Shown: piece by piece, positions 31,420 through 34,523 of the stretch
How the letters are laid out: each line of letters starts with the position of its first letter
Numbering within the stretch: the first letter of the stretch is position 1
Assembly: GCF_001039355.2 (NCBI RefSeq)
Contig: NW_019775413.1
Span: 1 to 34,523 of the forward strand
Source of the DNA: Lingula anatina
Lineage: Eukaryota > Brachiopoda > Lingulata > Lingulida > Lingulidae
Direction of reading: 5' to 3'
DNA: 34,523 nt
Notes under the pieces: generated by a model
The model's database searches: none
What the model saw: the letters and a program-made list of their open reading frames with translations, nothing else
Told to the model about the DNA's origin: nothing
Program-made: the position numbers and the translations under genes

Positions 31420-34400
31420 ATGGATAAAAAGCGTGCTGTGGCGCCATCTATGACCCAACCACGTGAACCTAAGGTAGCCAAGCGTGAGACTGCCGATGAC
31501 AGAGGCGCGAGTGCAGCGACGTCTACCGGTCATCCAGCGTACTGCCATTCTGAGAGTTGCAGAGGACTAAAATTGTCTGAAATGCTGGTGAGATTTTGGG
31601 GATAGCTCTTTTAAGGAGATCACAACTGAAGCAGGAAACGGAGATGAACCTTTTAACTGTCTTTAAATTTACATATGAAGCGAGGGCGGATTCCCTATAT
31701 TGCATTGCATGTAAACCACTAACTAGTTTCTTACACGACTCAAATGAAGTCGACTTGCCAAGGGATAAATCGAATAAATCACTAAATCAACCATAAAAAG
31801 CTTAAAAGCTGCACCTTCTCCAAATTCTTAGTCGTGATTTGCCTTATTTATCCGTCCTTCCTTTTCGTCAGAGTCCGTCAAACGTAATGTCCCCTATAGC
31901 GCATTGCTGCGCGCACAATATAGCACAGACATTCAAATTAGTTGCCGAATATGACCGAGGGTTATATAATACACAGAAAGAAAGCAAAATATACACTTTT
32001 TCGGGAAATGTGAAACGATATACCATTTGATTTTTATTTTTCCAGTTATGTTAGTTGAAACTGTATGATAGTATTTGATCGGGTTTTGTGGCAAAATTTT
32101 GATTCCTAATGCCTCTTTAATTAAAGGTTTTTGGCCAACAATCACAGTAATATAGTGTGCGTACTAGCTGTGGCTAACACAAGCACGAACTTAACACCTA
32201 GTTTAGATTATAACTCAAGAACCAACGAATTAATTTTGAAATCTATTGTCGAAGGTTTTTTACAGGATCAATATTTGATGTGGAATTAGCGGTATTGAAA
32301 AAAAGCTTTTAGTTTGTTTTTTTTTCCTTTGGAGTGATCCTTCAATGATCGAAAAGATATTTCTTGATAATAAATGGACATTTCTTTTGCAGCATAAACA
32401 CCAGCAGTGCGTTGAGGAGATCGACAAACTAAACGAGATTATTCACTTGTCGAATGATGAGAAATTAAAAGAAATCCTCAGGTTGAGGGAGGAATTGAAA
32501 TCCATGAAGTCGTTGATGTATGATTCTGTAAAAGAAAAAGAATCAACGCTCATCGAAGGAAAAACGCTAAAGGAGCAGCTGCTGAAAACATCTCAGATTG
32601 CAAAAGACATGGCTCAGAAACTTGAAAAACTGGAAAAACTGAAGCAAAAGACTACCACAAGTGCTGTTGAAAAGGTCTTTTTCTATTTATTATTATTATT
32701 TTGAAAATGAAACCTTGAATTTTCTGTAAGCACGGTGCGAATACTGATGCTGTAACATTATTATTTCAATATGTTTGCATGTTCATGGCACTATTTTTCT
32801 TATCGACAGGAAAAGAAACAAACTGAGGAAGAGATACAAGTTCTGAACAAAAAACTTCACACGGTAAATCAGCATATGTTATTTCTTTCATATTGATTTT
32901 TTTCTTTATCGTGTATAAGTAATGGGTCATTCGGGTACGGCATTTGCAAAATTGTTGTATATAATAATGACAAGGCTATTTAAAGTTGCACTCCGGATTA
33001 TGCACGCTTGCTCCGTAAGATGTCGCCTGTGGAGGTCGGGCAGCACAGCACATACGGCCCACACGGTTAACAATGGCGAAGGTGACAGGTCCTTCCAAAC
33101 ATTTTTTCATAACTGTGATTATTTTTCAAGCTGTGCACTGTCAGTTACCTATTTATTTTCCCTCCAGGTGATGGGCGGTAACATGCACTGGCAGGTGTAC
33201 AACACTCAGAGGGACCACTACGTCAACACCCTCATGCAACAGCTGGATCACCTGAAGCTCGAGGTCTCCGAGTCCCACGAGAAACACGCGGGAACTTGCG
33301 ACGAGGAAATGCGAGAGGACGCCGAGAGGACGATTGCCAGTGTTAAGGCGAAAATTGACGAGATTCATCGAGAAAAGGAAGTGGTACGCTATACAGCATG
33401 CGCGCGCATATGCACACGCACACACACACACACACACATAAACACACTTTCTCACTCAGTTTTCGACCATCGTTGGTTAACTCGGCATTCCATCTTTCAG
33501 CGTTTGATAAAGCGATATCAGGGTTTTAAAATTTAATGTAGTTTTTATTACGAAATGTCAAACCTGTAATTGTTTATTTAACACTGCATTTTGCCGAATT
33601 TTAAAAGAAAAGAAAGCCATTGCATAAGTAGACGCCCCCCTCCACACACACACGCATCCTTTCAACGTAAATAGAAGTTCATGCCTAGATTTAAGTCCCT
33701 TTCTGTAATCGCGTTGCTAAGTAAACGTCGATGCAGTAATTACCTATACTGGTATGTTTATTATGCATGTTTTGAAATGTTCTTAAAAATAAAGCAATTG
33801 CTTTAGAGATCTCCCCAAAAATCCTTAACAGTGATAAGAGGCCGCGGGCACTACCAAGTGAAATACGGTACCCAAAATTCACGGTTCGCATTGTAAAATC
33901 AAACAGAATATAAAATAGTACAGTCAGAGAATATACCTCATTGGTTTGGGAAATTTCAAGTTATGACTGCCCTTTATCTTTGCCAGTTAAAAGACGAGCT
34001 CATGCACTTTAAGGAGCTCTGCGACGTTAAGGATCGCCATATTAAGGAACTGGAGACGCAGGTGGAACGCCAGAGCCCGCCCAGCTCCCCCACCACGGCG
34101 GGGCACCTCCGCACCCAGATCCAGATATGCACAGAGGACTTCGAGGCCGAGAGGAAAGACAGAGAACGGGCACAAGCACGAATACGAGACTTGGAGGAGG
34201 AGATTGAACTGCTGAAGAGACAGGTTAATACTAGTATCTTAGTATATGTACTAAATGCCTCTTGCATGATACAACGTACATAATCATGTAGATTTCTCAT
34301 AAGTGATTTTAACGCACACCGCCATTAGATAGTAATCATGTGGTAAAAATATTCGAAGGCTGCCATCTCAATACGTCATTTCGCTTCCACTTCAGCTGTC

Positions 34401-34523
34401 AATGTTCCAACAAACTGCCATGTCTCAGATGAAGAGCAGACGAGAGGCGGCCTTGGCGCGTTACAGGCGAGAATACGAGGCACAACACCCAGAATACCGG
34501 GAGCAGAACCGTTGCTTGGAAGG
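31420..34523 (+). CDS. UBAN coiled-coil protein, TNIP/optineurin/NEMO type (3' end outside window)
   Basis: Six coding exons are visible: 31420-31587, 32393-32674, 32810-32863, 33168-33383, 33987-34223 and 34396 to the window end. All have GT/AG borders and every junction is phase 0. They give 361 residues so far. Residues 1-56 are low-complexity and basic. From residue 57 nearly everything is heptad-patterned coiled coil. Residues 283-315 hold QIQICTEDFEAERKDRERAQ, the DFxxERxDRE core of the UBAN motif that binds linear (Met1) or Lys63 ubiquitin chains in TNIP proteins, optineurin and NEMO. A segment WQVYNTQRDHYVNTLMQQL in exon 4 resembles the TNIP proteins more than NEMO. The expected role is a cytoplasmic adaptor that tunes NF-kB or cell-death signalling. 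Continuation should show whether a C-terminal zinc finger exists. An upstream Met or alternative first exon cannot be excluded. Confidence 0.85.

Noticed and set aside
33153-33455. 100-residue minus-strand frame
   Set aside because: It is the antisense shadow of UBAN gene exon 4 plus a CA microsatellite.
1-34523. tRNA, rRNA or bacterial operon features
   Set aside because: No cloverleaf, rRNA core or ribosome-binding-site-spaced gene string was seen. All coding evidence is spliced and eukaryotic.

Overview
This is eukaryotic nuclear DNA. Genes are split into short exons with GT/AG borders and consistent intron phases, introns are mostly 150-900 bp, and microsatellites and short inverted-repeat (MITE-like) elements are abundant. 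The gene families (SLC6 transporter, CUB receptor, LU/Ly6 GPI protein, UBAN coiled-coil adaptor) point to an animal. The AT-rich, MITE-dense, microsatellite-rich texture suggests a non-vertebrate, probably marine, bilaterian such as a lancelet, hemichordate or mollusc. I cannot fix the species from the sequence.

Layout. 1-3703: no recognisable gene; simple repeats and one fold-back element. 3704-7080 (+): a complete seven-exon gene for a 396-residue type I membrane protein with two CUB domains, one membrane span and a PPxY-containing tail. 7081-9573: AT-rich 3' flank with nothing coding that I can support. 9574-16581 (-): fourteen coding exons of an SLC6 amino-acid transporter (662 residues), with a possible four-codon first exon at 18994-19005. 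Inside and upstream of that 5' region a 1.3 kb segment occurs twice (17281-18594 and 19432-20754). 21414-23461: a 2 kb hAT-like non-autonomous element with its own nested MITE. 23892-26278 (+): a three-exon gene for a 131-residue LU-domain (Ly6/CD59-type) GPI-anchored protein. Its first intron holds a 668 bp transposon with perfect 77 bp terminal repeats and a 9 bp target duplication, carrying a decayed RecQ-like helicase fragment. 26279-31339: intergenic, with several MITEs, long palindromes and a G-quadruplex-prone tract. 31420-34523 (+): the first six coding exons of a TNIP/optineurin/NEMO-type ubiquitin-binding (UBAN) coiled-coil protein, running off the right end.

The four genes are not an operon and I see no functional cluster. 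CUB receptor, LU surface protein and UBAN adaptor could each act in surface recognition or NF-kB-type signalling, but adjacency alone is weak evidence. The items most worth follow-up are the gene-fragment-carrying transposon in the LU gene intron, the triplicated splice donor in the SLC6 gene, the altered ion-site residues in that transporter, and the two-tier divergence of the 1.3 kb duplication.
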